A DNA stretch of 64,000 nt from Balneola vulgaris DSM 17893 (GCF_000375465.1 NZ_AQXH01000001.1:1015212-1079211), one strand, 5' to 3'. Shown: positions 33,113 through 43,309, numbered from the stretch's first letter. The notes: generated from the letters alone by a model not told the origin. Program-made: numbers and translations.

Positions 33113-33817
33113 ATGGAAACGAATATTAAAGCTTATTGGCTCGGTCACTCTGCAGTTAAACTTGTAAGTCCTTCTGGAAAGATCATATTTATTGATCCCT
33201 TTCTCAAAGATAATCCTAGTACTCCTGAGGAACTTAAAGAAGTAAAAGAAGCCGACTATATCCTTTTAACGCATGGACACGAAGATCATGTGGGCGATAC
33301 TTTGGAGATTGCCAAAAATACAGGGTGTACCGTAGTGGGTATTGTTGAGTTGATGGGGCTACTACAAAAGAAGGGTTTGAGCGAAAACCAAGCGATTGCC
33401 TTCAACAAAGGTGGCACCGTTCATTTTGAAGATTTTTCTGTAACTATGGTATCTGCCAATCACAGTTCTTCTTTTGATGGCGAATACGCAGGTGATCCAG
33501 CTGGATTGGTTGTTTCATTCGAAGACGATCTATGTATTTATCATATGGGCGACACCAACATATTTTCTGATTTATCCCTCTATGGTGAGCTTTACGAACC
33601 TCATGTTGTGCTTGCACCTATTGGCGATCACTTTACAATGGGACCTGAAGAAGCGGCTTATGCTGTTGAAATGGTAAATCCAACAATGGCTCTTCCAATT
33701 CATTATGGAACATGGCCTCCGATTGATGCCGACCCAACCGAATTTCAAGAAGTGCTAGAGGAAATTGCAGATGTTGAGGTGGTAATACCTAAAGCTGGTG
33801 AACAATTTCTTGGCTAA
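33113..33817 (+). CDS. UPF0173 metal-dependent hydrolase, 234 aa
   Basis: Metallo-beta-lactamase-fold protein of the UPF0173 (YtkL-like) family. The metal-binding motif is T53-H54-G-H56-E-D58-H59, with further ligands in SANHSSSF, HMGDTN and the C-terminal PIHYGTWPPI. Substrate is unknown for the family. It lies 3 bp upstream of the GNAT gene, so the two are probably co-transcribed. Confidence 0.92.
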   Translation: METNIKAYWLGHSAVKLVSPSGKIIFIDPFLKDNPSTPEELKEVKEADYILLTHGHEDHVGDTLEIAKNTGCTVVGIVELMGLLQKKGLSENQAIAFNKGGTVHFEDFSVTMVSANHSSSFDGEYAGDPAGLVVSFEDDLCIYHMGDTNIFSDLSLYGELYEPHVVLAPIGDHFTMGPEEAAYAVEMVNPTMALPIHYGTWPPIDADPTEFQEVLEEIADVEVVIPKAGEQFLG

Positions 33818-33820
33818 GTA

Positions 33821-34312
33821 ATGATTCGACATGCCCATATTGATGATGCTGAACGCATCGAAGAGATTGTACAGCAGTCGCTAGATTTAAAATATGTGAC
33901 TGCTTTGCAATCTCCTATGGGTATTGAAAAACGTAAACACTGGATAGAACATAGAACTAGAAACCACCCTGTGTTTGTGTACGAGGAGGATGGCCAACTG
34001 ATAGGATATATTGCATTATCTGCTTACCGGCCTCAACGTCCATCACTAGATAGAACAGCCCTAATTAGTTATTTCGTTGATAATAAGCATTTCCAAAAAG
34101 GCGTAGCCTCTGCCCTTCTTCAATACTTGATCAATTATCTTAAAACAACCTCAATCAAGGTGATCATAGCTATTATTCTAGATGGGAATGAAAGAAGCAT
34201 AAAGCTCACTGAAAAATTTGGCTTCGAGCAATGGGCATACTTACCCGATGTTTTTGAAGCTTATGATAAAGTTTTGAGCCAAGTCTATATGGGTAAGGTA
34301 TTAGACCAGTAA
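33821..34312 (+). CDS. GNAT-family N-acetyltransferase, 163 aa
   Basis: Single GNAT domain. The acetyl-CoA pyrophosphate-binding loop reads HFQKGVASALLQ (~residues 87-98), followed by IAIILDGNERSIKLTEKFGF, the typical phosphinothricin-acetyltransferase-like C-terminal half. The acceptor is unknown; an amino-acid-like or xenobiotic amine is likely by family. It follows the UPF0173 gene by 3 bp and converges with the protease gene on the minus strand. Confidence 0.9.
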   Translation: MIRHAHIDDAERIEEIVQQSLDLKYVTALQSPMGIEKRKHWIEHRTRNHPVFVYEEDGQLIGYIALSAYRPQRPSLDRTALISYFVDNKHFQKGVASALLQYLINYLKTTSIKVIIAIILDGNERSIKLTEKFGFEQWAYLPDVFEAYDKVLSQVYMGKVLDQ

Positions 34313-34314
34313 GG

Positions 34315-35688
34315 TTATGAATCTAATGCTATTTCATCCTTCAATCGCAGGAAAAATCTAAGCTGTTTATCATCCCTCGTAACGGTAATGCGAATGGTGT
34401 TTCCTCGTCCGCCTTCAAGAATATCAATCAACTCATTCAGAGTAAACAAATAGGCTCTTCGTGTATTTACTTGTCGGATGAGATCCCCCGGTAATATCCC
34501 TGCTTCATCGGCTGGTGACCCTTTGCGAACCTGCGACACTTCATAGAATGGAAGAGAACTCAAACTCTTCGTTCTTTGCATGCCTGCCACACTGTATGAA
34601 TATTTTATTAGTACGGGTGAAATATCCGATACAAATACTTCAAGCCCCGCTTTATTATAGGAATACTCCTCTTTTGCCTTACTCGTTGGCCTCAGTAACA
34701 TCCCATCTGCTTCATAATTAAAAATCACTCTGTATCTGGATAAGAAATCTGAACCCATTACCCCCTGCCGGTCGCCTTCCTCGAGTGCCAACTTTATACT
34801 TTCGCTATCAGGGTAAAAAACCACCGGATCTTGGTCGACCACTACATCGTGTATTTTCACTCGATCAACACGTCCAATCTTGCCAAAGACTTCCCCGTTT
34901 AGTCCTGTACCAAGAAATGAATCAATAGTTTTTGGTGGTAAATACACCCCGCTTTCTTCGGTTACATACAGTGAAAAGGAGTTACTAGCTCCAGAATCTA
35001 CCAGAAGTTTTGTGTTGATAGCATTTCCATTTTCTTGAAGTACTTGAGCTTCTACATAAGGTTTACGCCCCTCAACAGTAATGGGCAGGTAATGCCACTT
35101 CTTGCTCTTTTTGAGCTCATTGAACTTGGATTGGTAAACATCCGGATGATGTAATACTAAGCGCTCTCGCTGATAATTGAGTTCAACTACAAAATCCTGA
35201 AACAGATTATACCCTAGAATGCCATGTATGGGCATCCCCATGAAAGAGGACAAATCAAGCTTATGTTTATGAAGAAAGATTACGTCCTGATTTGTGCCCT
35301 TCACTTCTTTCATAAACACATTGTTGCCTAATGAAAGCAAGGCTTCTTTGGGAGCTTCATTCCCCAATCCATTGATAAGCACTTCACGTGTAAAGTTCAG
35401 GGTGAGTTCTTCACCATCAGGAATTTCAGTAAGGATAATCCGAGTAGCGCCGCTGTCTAAAATAAAATTCAGGGGTGCAGAATCGTTGATGCGCATCTGC
35501 ACTACCACCAAATTATTTACTACATCGAATGGAATGGTAACTCGCGACCGGTAGGGGCTTTCAAACTCTATATCCCTATCCCGAGATGGCTCAATCATCT
35601 TATTAGGAACACATGCGATCCCTACTAGCCCAAATAATAAGCTAAGTAATAACCACCCTCGGTATGTAGTGTTCCTCTTCTCGATGAT
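34315..35688 (-). CDS. Lipoprotein-like retropepsin/PDZ protease with apparent non-AUG start, ~457 aa
   Basis: Two retropepsin-like motifs sit in one chain (FILDSGATRI and LLVDSGASNS), as in single-chain aspartic proteases. A C-terminal PDZ domain follows (RKGSPADEAGILPGDLI). The first ATG (35596-35598) would remove the whole N-terminus. The in-frame codons upstream encode a basic stretch (EKRNTTYRG), a hydrophobic core (WLLLSLLFGLVGIA) and a cysteine, a good lipoprotein signal. That frame is closed by TAA at 35692-35694 and contains no ATG, GTG or TTG. The best start is ATC at 35686-35688 or 35683-35685. It follows the TPR gene closely on the same strand. Confidence 0.75.
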   Translation of the reverse strand: MIEKRNTTYRGWLLLSLLFGLVGIACVPNKMIEPSRDRDIEFESPYRSRVTIPFDVVNNLVVVQMRINDSAPLNFILDSGATRIILTEIPDGEELTLNFTREVLINGLGNEAPKEALLSLGNNVFMKEVKGTNQDVIFLHKHKLDLSSFMGMPIHGILGYNLFQDFVVELNYQRERLVLHHPDVYQSKFNELKKSKKWHYLPITVEGRKPYVEAQVLQENGNAINTKLLVDSGASNSFSLYVTEESGVYLPPKTIDSFLGTGLNGEVFGKIGRVDRVKIHDVVVDQDPVVFYPDSESIKLALEEGDRQGVMGSDFLSRYRVIFNYEADGMLLRPTSKAKEEYSYNKAGLEVFVSDISPVLIKYSYSVAGMQRTKSLSSLPFYEVSQVRKGSPADEAGILPGDLIRQVNTRRAYLFTLNELIDILEGGRGNTIRITVTRDDKQLRFFLRLKDEIALDS

Positions 35689-35701
35689 ATTTTAGTTTAG
35701 T

Positions 35702-37279
35702 TTAGAACTTGGATCCTCGAATCCAAGTATCAGACCGAGCCCAGCTTTCAGCAAAGGCTTTGTTTATGTCCTCATCTTCTCTATTTAATCCTTCCAAAGC
35801 TTTCTTGATGCCAAATAGCGACCACCCATTATTCGGGTGATGCTCTAATTCTTTCTTGTAAACACTAATCGCCTCTTCAAAGTTTTCCATTTCAATTAAA
35901 AGTGCACCATACCAATGTCGTGGTGAAAATGGAATAGGTTCAGGTTCATCGTAAGTCAATTGATCGTAGTAGCTAATTGCACTTTCAAAGGCTTTTTTCG
36001 CACCTTGGTAGTCCTCATTTGTCCAGGCAATTTCCCCTTCTAAGATGTACCCAACAGTATGAAGTAGATGCTCTGCCGAGTGAAATCTAAATCGTGCCTT
36101 CGATGAAGCAGCTGTTTCTAACACCTTTTCTTTATGCTCCATTGCTTTGTCGATGTCTCCAAGTTTAAGAGCGGCATATCCTTGAGCAAAATCCCACATC
36201 CCTCCATGTACATCATGAGATGGCTTTTTTGAGATTGCTGAAACTTCATCAAAACGGCCAAAACGGATGAGGGTAAGCACATGATACATGTTGTTATTTG
36301 TTAGCTTCGCATAGTCCTTACCTGCTTGAATAGCTATTGCACCTTGCCCATCCATACTAGCTGCAAAAGCCAACATATGAAGATTGTGAGAAGGATAGAT
36401 AGCGAAGCCTTCACCTACCGACGCTTTCATATCTGAATGCCAAGCCATGATATTAGATCGTACAGCATCGGCCCAACGCCCCATTTCATTCCAGGTATGT
36501 GACGGCATATGATTGATATGGCTAGCTCCTGGAATCGAGGTGCCAATATATTCTGCGCATGAAGCCGCCCATTCGGGGTTCTGGCTAGATTCTGTTGCAT
36601 GAATGTATAGATGACAGGCCCCGGGGTGCTTTATATCTTTTTGAAGAATCTCTTCTAAAACATCATGAAGTTTTATTACATCGGGGTCGTTTACATCGCG
36701 AGTACCTCTGCGTGGCTCCAATAGAAATAATGATTCAGCATACAGTGTACCGATATCTAAATCGTTTGGGTATTTCTTGTAAAGCTTTTCCATTTCGATG
36801 GCATATAAGGTGTCTTGCCTAGCAAGCTTGTCATTATCGTATTCAGGCAGGTAGCGTACACTAAATGCATTTACTAACTCTTTTTCTTTCTGAGTTCCAT
36901 GTTCTTTGGCAACCTCAACCGCTTCTTGAATTTTGGCATAAGCTCGTGGGCCTTCATCTGATCTCATATCCCCATTTAAGTATGAACCCCAAGCCCAAGC
37001 TTCACCCCAATAACAAAGTGTACACGTAGGGTCGGCTTTTTGAGCTTCTCGAAAAGAGCGAGCGGCATCCACTTTTGTGAAGGCATACATCATTTGGAAG
37101 CCTTGATTGAAATAAGCCTGTGCTTTTTCATTAGAATTATTCAGTGGATAAGAAAAATCGCCTAAAGCCTTTAAGTAAAGTGGCATGGGCTCCGAAAAGC
37201 TAGTTGGGTAACTTACATTTTGTGCGAAAATGGTAAGGCAAACAAATGAGAGTACGAATGTTAGGAAAGTAGACTTCAT
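35702..37279 (-). CDS. Secreted tetratricopeptide-repeat protein, 525 aa
   Basis: Signal peptide at 1-20 (MKSTFLTFVLSFVCLTIFAQ). The rest is alpha-helical with TPR-type units, for example FNQGFQMMYAFTKVDAARSF near the N-terminus, then KLGDIDKAMEHKEKVLE and NFEEAISVYKKELEHHPNN near the C-terminus. A Cys pair (TCTLCYWGEA) and a His-rich stretch (HMPSHTW) are conserved-looking features, but I cannot assign a reaction. It lies just upstream of the retropepsin/PDZ gene on the same strand, so the two are probably co-transcribed. Confidence 0.85.
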   Translation of the reverse strand: MKSTFLTFVLSFVCLTIFAQNVSYPTSFSEPMPLYLKALGDFSYPLNNSNEKAQAYFNQGFQMMYAFTKVDAARSFREAQKADPTCTLCYWGEAWAWGSYLNGDMRSDEGPRAYAKIQEAVEVAKEHGTQKEKELVNAFSVRYLPEYDNDKLARQDTLYAIEMEKLYKKYPNDLDIGTLYAESLFLLEPRRGTRDVNDPDVIKLHDVLEEILQKDIKHPGACHLYIHATESSQNPEWAASCAEYIGTSIPGASHINHMPSHTWNEMGRWADAVRSNIMAWHSDMKASVGEGFAIYPSHNLHMLAFAASMDGQGAIAIQAGKDYAKLTNNNMYHVLTLIRFGRFDEVSAISKKPSHDVHGGMWDFAQGYAALKLGDIDKAMEHKEKVLETAASSKARFRFHSAEHLLHTVGYILEGEIAWTNEDYQGAKKAFESAISYYDQLTYDEPEPIPFSPRHWYGALLIEMENFEEAISVYKKELEHHPNNGWSLFGIKKALEGLNREDEDINKAFAESWARSDTWIRGSKF

Positions 37280-37414
37280 GTTAATCAGACGATATGTTTT
37301 CTAGAACGTTTCAACTCTCCTAATAAACTCAAAAATTTGAAAAACCCCACAATCTAAAATTTAGAAGCTTGTAAATCCGATGAGCTATGCTCATTTTCAG
37401 GCAAAAAATTATCT

Positions 37415-38125
37415 ATGGCAGATTTAATTGGTGTTTTCGCTCTTATTATTGGATTAGAATTAGTGCTAGGTATAGATAACATTCTCGTTATCACCATTCT
37501 CGTAAGTCGCCTAGATGAGAAGTATCAAAATAAAGCCAGGAATATTGGCTTAGCATTAGCCATGGTTGGGCGTTTGGTATTATTAGCTCTCCTTCTTCAG
37601 CTCACAGAACTTACCAATCCTGTGTTTATGGACTTTTCCATACGCGATATCATTTTGATAGTGGGTGGCTTGTTCTTGCTATATAAAGCCGTTAAAGAGA
37701 TTCATCATACCGTAGAGCTAAAAGACGAAGAAGACCTAGCTAACAACAAAAAGAGTACCTTCAGTTCTGTGATTACTCAAATCGTGCTGCTAGATATAGT
37801 ATTCTCTGTGGATAGTGTTATAACAGCGATCGGTTTAACAGATATAGTTTGGGTAATCATCACTGCTGTAGTTTTATCCTATACCCTTATTCTGATATTT
37901 GCGAAGCCCATTGGCGATTTTATTACTGAGAACCCCGCATTAAAGATATTGGCACTCTCATTTTTAATAAGCATCGGAATTACCATATTCATGGAAGGAT
38001 TCCACAAAGAAGTTCCTAAGGCATATATTTATCTACCTATGGGATTTGCCTTGTTAGTAGAATTATTGCAAATGAGGTATTCAAAGAATCGGGCACAAAA
38101 GAAAGAAGCGATCAAAAAGCTTTAA
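37415..38125 (+). CDS. TerC-family integral membrane protein, 236 aa
   Basis: About seven membrane segments. Acidic family motifs lie in the membrane: GLELVLGIDNILVI (~residues 13-26) and LLDIVFSVDSVITAIG (~124-139). TerC/YkoY proteins take part in metal (notably manganese) efflux or metalation of exported proteins. In some bacteria such genes carry a yybP-ykoY Mn riboswitch, but the 135-bp leader here shows no such structure. It stands alone between the TPR gene and the hybrid kinase. Confidence 0.92.
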   Translation: MADLIGVFALIIGLELVLGIDNILVITILVSRLDEKYQNKARNIGLALAMVGRLVLLALLLQLTELTNPVFMDFSIRDIILIVGGLFLLYKAVKEIHHTVELKDEEDLANNKKSTFSSVITQIVLLDIVFSVDSVITAIGLTDIVWVIITAVVLSYTLILIFAKPIGDFITENPALKILALSFLISIGITIFMEGFHKEVPKAYIYLPMGFALLVELLQMRYSKNRAQKKEAIKKL

Positions 38126-38192
38126 AAAATCACATTAAATTAAGGTGTAGTACCAACAAATAATGTACTCACCTCTCATATTCGGAAAATAG

Positions 38193-40973
38193 ATGGGGAA
38201 TAATAGATCAATTATTACTGGGACAGGTGTACCTAAAGCACTCTACTTTTTAGTACTCTTTATGATATTGTCTATTTCTCCTGTCTTTGGTCAAGATGAT
38301 ATCCCTAAAGTAGAGGAAGGGGTAATTGATTTAACTGAATATTCGTTATATGGGCGGTCTGTACCTCTTTATGGGGAGTGGGAATTCTATTGGGAGTCAC
38401 TTATTCCACCCTCTGAAATAGCCCTTCAAGAGGATAAAAATTATAGAGCATTCACTAAACTTTGGAATGAAGACTACACCCCTTTTGGCTATGCTACCTA
38501 TCGGGCTAAAATTAAAATTCCTAGAAACAGGCCTACCCTCGCCTTACAGATCCCAGACTTCTATCTAGCATTTTCACTGTATTTAAATGGGAAATTATTT
38601 CATAGTAATGGTGTAGTAGGAACTTCAAAAGAAAACTATAAGCCAAATTATAATCCCAGAACTTTAACCATTGATAATATTGAGGGCGATGAAATTGAAA
38701 TTGTAGTGCATACAACTAATTTCCATCATCGTAGAGGGGGTTCTTATAAGCCCATCTTCATTGGTGATGAAGAAGTTTTACACCGTGCTCGTGAGCAGGA
38801 ACTAGCTTATACCTATATCCTAACGGGCACTATTCTGATGGGTGGATTTTTCTTTTTAGGGCTCTTTTTGTTTGGCACCCATGAAAAGGCCATACTCTAC
38901 TTCTCTCTATTCTGTATAGTGTATAGTTACAGAATTGCAGGCACAGGAATTTACCCCATCCACTTCATTATGCCAGGCTTGCCGTGGATACTTGGCCTGA
39001 AGTTGGAATACCTCACTCTTTACATGGCTGTATTCTTTTTTGGTGAGTACACAGTGAATTTATACCCTCATGAAGCTTCTCGGAAAATTATATCCCTCCT
39101 AAGTGGTATCTCCTTATTGTTTGCCTTATCCGCCATTGTGCTTCCTGTTTTCTACTTCACGAATATGTTGATGACCTTCTTTGCCATCATGGTAGTATAT
39201 ATTCTATATACCTTTTTAGTATATGTACGGGCAGCCATTCATAAACGCGATGGATCCTTGTTTGCAACTACAAGTACCACCATTGTATTCTTCGTTTTTT
39301 TCCACGACCTCTTCGTTTATATGGGCTATTTGCCACGGTCGTTAATAATAAATGCTGTAGGCTACATCTCCTTTTTCTTCTTCCAATCGTTGGTGCTGTC
39401 ATATCGATTTTCTACTTCTTTGAAGCGTGTAACCGCTGAAGCACAAGAAGCATCACGGGCAAAATCTCAATTCTTATCCACCATGAGTCATGAGATTAGA
39501 ACTCCGTTAAATGCCATTATTGGGCTTTCTGGACTTCTGAGTGAGACAAAGTTAAATATCAAGCAGTACGATTTTGTTAAAACCATCAAAATGAGTGGTG
39601 AGAACTTACTCAGTATCATCAACAACATATTGGATTACTCTAAAATTGAATCCAATGAAATGGTGATTCAGCAAACCGAATTTGAGCTTCGTGAAATCAT
39701 CGAAAATGCTCTTGAAGTTGTAGCCCCATTAAACAATAACCCCAACGTTGAACTCATCTACGATATAGATGAGGATGTGCCTGCTTTCATTATTTCTGAC
39801 CCTGTTAAACTTCAACAGATATTAGTAAACCTGATAAATAATGCGATAAAGTTTACGGAAGAAGGCGAAGTGTTTGTATCTGTGAACAAGTTAGAAATTG
39901 AAGACAACGAAGAGTTTTATTTAAAAGTAAACATCAAGGATACTGGAATTGGGATTTCTGAAGAAGGAAAACAGAAGCTCTTCCAAAGTTTTTCTCAAGT
40001 TGAAGAAGGCAAATCTCGTAAATATGGGGGAACAGGATTAGGTCTTGTAATCAGTAAACGATTATCCGAATCAATGGGCGGTTCCGTACATGTTGAAAGT
40101 GCCCTTGGTATTGGAACTACTTTTACGTTCACCATTCGAGTTGAGGCAGGTTCCTCTACGTTAAAGCCATTTAGATCAGTGGCCCTTCAAAATAAACGAG
40201 CCTTCTTATTAGACGATAATAAAACCAATTTACATATACTGTCTCAACAACTAACAGCTCATAACATAGAAGTTGAGACCGCTACGCATTTCTCTCTCAC
40301 AACAGGCAACATCAAGGATCTTGCAAACTTTGATATTATGATCATGGATATGCATATGCCTAAACTTGATGGTGTTTACATCGCCAAAGAGATTCGCAAA
40401 GAATATGACTTGAATACACTCCCTATTGTGTTATTAAGCTCTATTCACAACGAAATTAGTTCTGAAGAAGAAGATCTCTTCAATCTCCATCTTACCAAAC
40501 CCGTTAAGCACTCACAGTTGATTCATCAACTAGACAAACTATTCCAAAATCAACGTGAAGGAGATGACAAGGAAACTAGAAGTATTCCTATTCCTAAAAC
40601 CATATCTGACAAACGCGTATTGGTAGCTGAAGACAATATTTTTAACCAAAAAGTGGCTATTAGAATATTAGAGCGTTTAGGATATAAAGCCGACATAGCA
40701 GAGAACGGCATCGAAGCATATAACGAAATCATGAAAGGACATTATGATATAGTGTTTATGGATATCGAAATGCCAGAAATGGATGGGATTGAAACAACTA
40801 TAAAGCTTCAAGAGAACCTGCACAAACTGGATAAAGCACCAATCATTATTGCCATGACCGCTAATGCGTTAAACGAAGACAAGCAACGGTGTTTAGATTC
40901 GGGTATGGATGACTTCATAGCCAAACCCATCACTTTAGAGTCTTTATATAGAGTGATTAAGAACTGGGTATAG
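38193..40973 (+). CDS. 7TM hybrid sensor histidine kinase with two receiver domains, 926 aa
   Basis: After a signal-like N-terminal segment (~18-35) comes a periplasmic jelly-roll-like 7TMR-DISM ligand domain (~40-195). A block of seven membrane segments (~205-410) follows, then HisKA with H433 (MSHEIRTPLNAI) and a HATPase domain (NLINNAIKFT, DTGIGIS, GTGLGLVIS). Two receiver domains have D719 (IMDMHMP) and D857 (FMDIEMP). The C-terminus ends directly after the second receiver, so no Hpt or output domain is present and phosphate must pass to a separate protein. The signal sensed is unknown. Confidence 0.92.
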   Translation: MGNNRSIITGTGVPKALYFLVLFMILSISPVFGQDDIPKVEEGVIDLTEYSLYGRSVPLYGEWEFYWESLIPPSEIALQEDKNYRAFTKLWNEDYTPFGYATYRAKIKIPRNRPTLALQIPDFYLAFSLYLNGKLFHSNGVVGTSKENYKPNYNPRTLTIDNIEGDEIEIVVHTTNFHHRRGGSYKPIFIGDEEVLHRAREQELAYTYILTGTILMGGFFFLGLFLFGTHEKAILYFSLFCIVYSYRIAGTGIYPIHFIMPGLPWILGLKLEYLTLYMAVFFFGEYTVNLYPHEASRKIISLLSGISLLFALSAIVLPVFYFTNMLMTFFAIMVVYILYTFLVYVRAAIHKRDGSLFATTSTTIVFFVFFHDLFVYMGYLPRSLIINAVGYISFFFFQSLVLSYRFSTSLKRVTAEAQEASRAKSQFLSTMSHEIRTPLNAIIGLSGLLSETKLNIKQYDFVKTIKMSGENLLSIINNILDYSKIESNEMVIQQTEFELREIIENALEVVAPLNNNPNVELIYDIDEDVPAFIISDPVKLQQILVNLINNAIKFTEEGEVFVSVNKLEIEDNEEFYLKVNIKDTGIGISEEGKQKLFQSFSQVEEGKSRKYGGTGLGLVISKRLSESMGGSVHVESALGIGTTFTFTIRVEAGSSTLKPFRSVALQNKRAFLLDDNKTNLHILSQQLTAHNIEVETATHFSLTTGNIKDLANFDIMIMDMHMPKLDGVYIAKEIRKEYDLNTLPIVLLSSIHNEISSEEEDLFNLHLTKPVKHSQLIHQLDKLFQNQREGDDKETRSIPIPKTISDKRVLVAEDNIFNQKVAIRILERLGYKADIAENGIEAYNEIMKGHYDIVFMDIEMPEMDGIETTIKLQENLHKLDKAPIIIAMTANALNEDKQRCLDSGMDDFIAKPITLESLYRVIKNWV

Positions 40974-41046
40974 CACAAAATTTTACGGATTGCTATAATA
41001 CACATTGTTATACTTCACGTATCAATGATCACTTTACCCAAATTAA

Positions 41047-42354
41047 ATGAATCGCTTACAACGAATTAGCTTATTAATAGCATTCGCACTGCCAGTATTT
41101 ATACAGTGCCAAAACACCTATGAGTTTTCAGAAGAGAACTCAGCTCGAATTTTAAAAACATTGAGCTCTGATGAAATGAAAGGCCGCCATGCTTTCTCTC
41201 CTGAAATTGAAATGGCCGCAGATTTTATAAGTAATGAATTTTCTGAAATCGGGCTTCAGCCACTTAATGGTGAGTCTGATTACAGACAAAGCTTTGAATT
41301 GTATTCTATTGGTGTAGATGAAGCTTCAATAAGTGTAAACGGGCGTACTGTTGGTAGCAATGATTTCTTTGCTATGGTAAATGCAGAACCCATTTCATGG
41401 TCTTCAGCTGACGATGTGACCACACATCAAATTAAACGAGGCGAAGATTTTAGAGCAAAATTCAATGAATTTAGAAATGGCACGGAAGACGCGCTCGTTT
41501 TGGTTCATAATAGCCAAGAAGAAAACTTCAGAAGATATCAGTCTTTCTTTTCACGAGCATCCAGAACCTTCCCCGATAAGCAAAGTCCGAATGTAGTGTT
41601 TGTATTATCAAACGCATCAGCATCAACCAATTTCGACATCAACATCACTAAGAAAGTAGATGTAATTGAAATGGCCAATGTTGCAGGTATGATTGAAGGA
41701 AATCGCACTGATGAATATGTTCTTTTCTCAGCGCACTATGATCACATTGGTGTTCGTACTCCACAAGAAGCTGGCGCCGATTCTATTGCTAATGGTGCCA
41801 ATGATAATGCTTCTGGTGTAACAGCAGTGATTGAACTAGCTCGTTACTTTGCAAGTATGGGTAAACCAGAACGTAGTTTATTATTCGTGGGATTTACCGC
41901 TGAAGAGTCTGGTGGATATGGTTCTAAATACTTCTCGGAGCAATTAAACCCGGATGAAATCATGGCGATGTTTAATATCGAAATGATTGGTAAACCAGCT
42001 GTATCTGGCCCTAATTCAGCATGGATTACAGGTTTCGAACGTTCGTCGTTTGGTGAGCTACTTCAAAAAAGCACCGAGGGTACTATCTATGAGTTTTACC
42101 CAGATCCGTATCCAGCGCAGAATCTATTCTATCGTAGTGATAATGCTACTTTAGCTCGTCTTGGAGTTCCTGCACATTCAATAAGCACAACTCCTATCGA
42201 TGTTGATCCAGATTACCATGAAGTATCTGATGAATTCGAAACCATTGATATTAGTCATATGACCAATACCATTCGTGCCATTTCTAGAGCAGCAGAAGGT
42301 ATTATATCAGGCGACGATACGCCTACCAGAGTTGATGTTAGCAAAGTAAACTAA
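41047..42354 (+). CDS. Exported M28-family metallopeptidase, 435 aa
   Basis: Signal peptide at ~1-20. The M28 (aminopeptidase Y/S type) dizinc site is visible: His/Asp in SAHYDHIG, Asp in ANDNASGV, the catalytic Glu pair in TAEESGG, Asp-equivalent Glu in FNIEMIG, and His in VPAHSIST. It probably trims peptides outside the cytoplasmic membrane. A strong terminator follows the stop. Confidence 0.92.
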   Translation: MNRLQRISLLIAFALPVFIQCQNTYEFSEENSARILKTLSSDEMKGRHAFSPEIEMAADFISNEFSEIGLQPLNGESDYRQSFELYSIGVDEASISVNGRTVGSNDFFAMVNAEPISWSSADDVTTHQIKRGEDFRAKFNEFRNGTEDALVLVHNSQEENFRRYQSFFSRASRTFPDKQSPNVVFVLSNASASTNFDINITKKVDVIEMANVAGMIEGNRTDEYVLFSAHYDHIGVRTPQEAGADSIANGANDNASGVTAVIELARYFASMGKPERSLLFVGFTAEESGGYGSKYFSEQLNPDEIMAMFNIEMIGKPAVSGPNSAWITGFERSSFGELLQKSTEGTIYEFYPDPYPAQNLFYRSDNATLARLGVPAHSISTTPIDVDPDYHEVSDEFETIDISHMTNTIRAISRAAEGIISGDDTPTRVDVSKVN

Positions 42355-42374
42355 GCTAATTACACAGTCTTAAC

Positions 42375-42410
42375 AGTGCTTTTCTATTCATTTAGGGAAG
42401 CACTTTTTTT
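42375..42410 (+). terminator. Rho-independent terminator after the M28 peptidase
   Basis: The stem AGTGCTT/AAGCACT (42375-42381 and 42398-42404) runs into a T run (42404-42410). Confidence 0.85.
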
Positions 42411-42433
42411 ATTTAGAAGCGGTAAGTGCTTTA

Positions 42434-43309
42434 TTATGAAATTTTAAATCGGATTACACTTCCTACCTGCATTTGCGCTAATGGATCCAAGTAATGCTCA
42501 CGTACCTTCGCAATGCGAGGATAGCCCCCTACTGTTTGTGCATCTCTCATTAATATGATTGGCTGTCCCGATGGAGGTAATTGGATTACCCCAGGTACAA
42601 CACCCGATGATTTCAATTCAAGATTAGGAGTTGGTAAAGGGATATCTGAAGCCAAACGGATTCCCATTCTATTGCTTTGTGGTTGAATGCTAAATTCAGT
42701 GTTGGTTAATTGCTCAATAGCATCCTTTGACAAGTATTCAAATTCAGGTCCGAGAAGGAGTTCCACCGTTAACTTATGGCTGTAATAGGGAATTTCGTTT
42801 GGTGATGCTTGCTTTAACTCCGAAGTAGACGGCTCTTTCACTGAAATCACATCACCACCTTTTAATGTTTGTCCGTTGAAACCTCCAAAATGCCCCGGCA
42901 CAAAAGTTGAATAGCTCTCCATCACTTTTTCTATGTCCCATTCACCCGCTATTGCCAAGTACGATCGTACCCCCGAACGAGCATAATTCATCTTAACGAT
43001 GTCTCCGGCTTGTACATTAATGCTCTGATTTCTTTCTAAGCTCATTTCATTCAGCGTAGCTTTCATATCGGCACCCGTTATAGCAATGGTAGCTGAATGC
43101 AGAACTTTGAAGCTCCCTCCTTTTAAGGTGAATTCAATCACCGGAAAATGAGCGGGATTTCCAACCAGCCTATTTGCAAGTTTAGCTGCCGTTTGGTCCA
43201 TCGCACCTGAAAGTGGAACCCCATATTCTCGGTACCCTACTCGACCCAAATCTTGAATAGTAGCAAACACACCGGGGTCCAAAATCTTTATAGTATCAGC
43301 CATGTGCAC
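42434..43309 (-). CDS. pxpC: 5-oxoprolinase subunit PxpC (carboxyltransferase-like), 291 aa
   Basis: Biotin-dependent-carboxyltransferase-like subunit (KipA family) of the ATP-dependent PxpABC 5-oxoprolinase, which opens 5-oxoproline to glutamate. Family motifs: DPGVFATIQDLGR near the N-terminus, GVPLSGAMD, and GGYPRIAKV near the C-terminus. The start is ATG at 43309 or the in-frame ATG two codons later (MADT). It overlaps pxpB by 14 bp and is the last gene of the operon. Confidence 0.93.
   Translation of the reverse strand: MHMADTIKILDPGVFATIQDLGRVGYREYGVPLSGAMDQTAAKLANRLVGNPAHFPVIEFTLKGGSFKVLHSATIAITGADMKATLNEMSLERNQSINVQAGDIVKMNYARSGVRSYLAIAGEWDIEKVMESYSTFVPGHFGGFNGQTLKGGDVISVKEPSTSELKQASPNEIPYYSHKLTVELLLGPEFEYLSKDAIEQLTNTEFSIQPQSNRMGIRLASDIPLPTPNLELKSSGVVPGVIQLPPSGQPIILMRDAQTVGGYPRIAKVREHYLDPLAQMQVGSVIRFKIS

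Noticed and set aside
37280-37414. yybP-ykoY manganese riboswitch before the TerC-family gene
   Set aside because: The 135-bp leader is AT-rich and shows none of the paired stems expected for that class.
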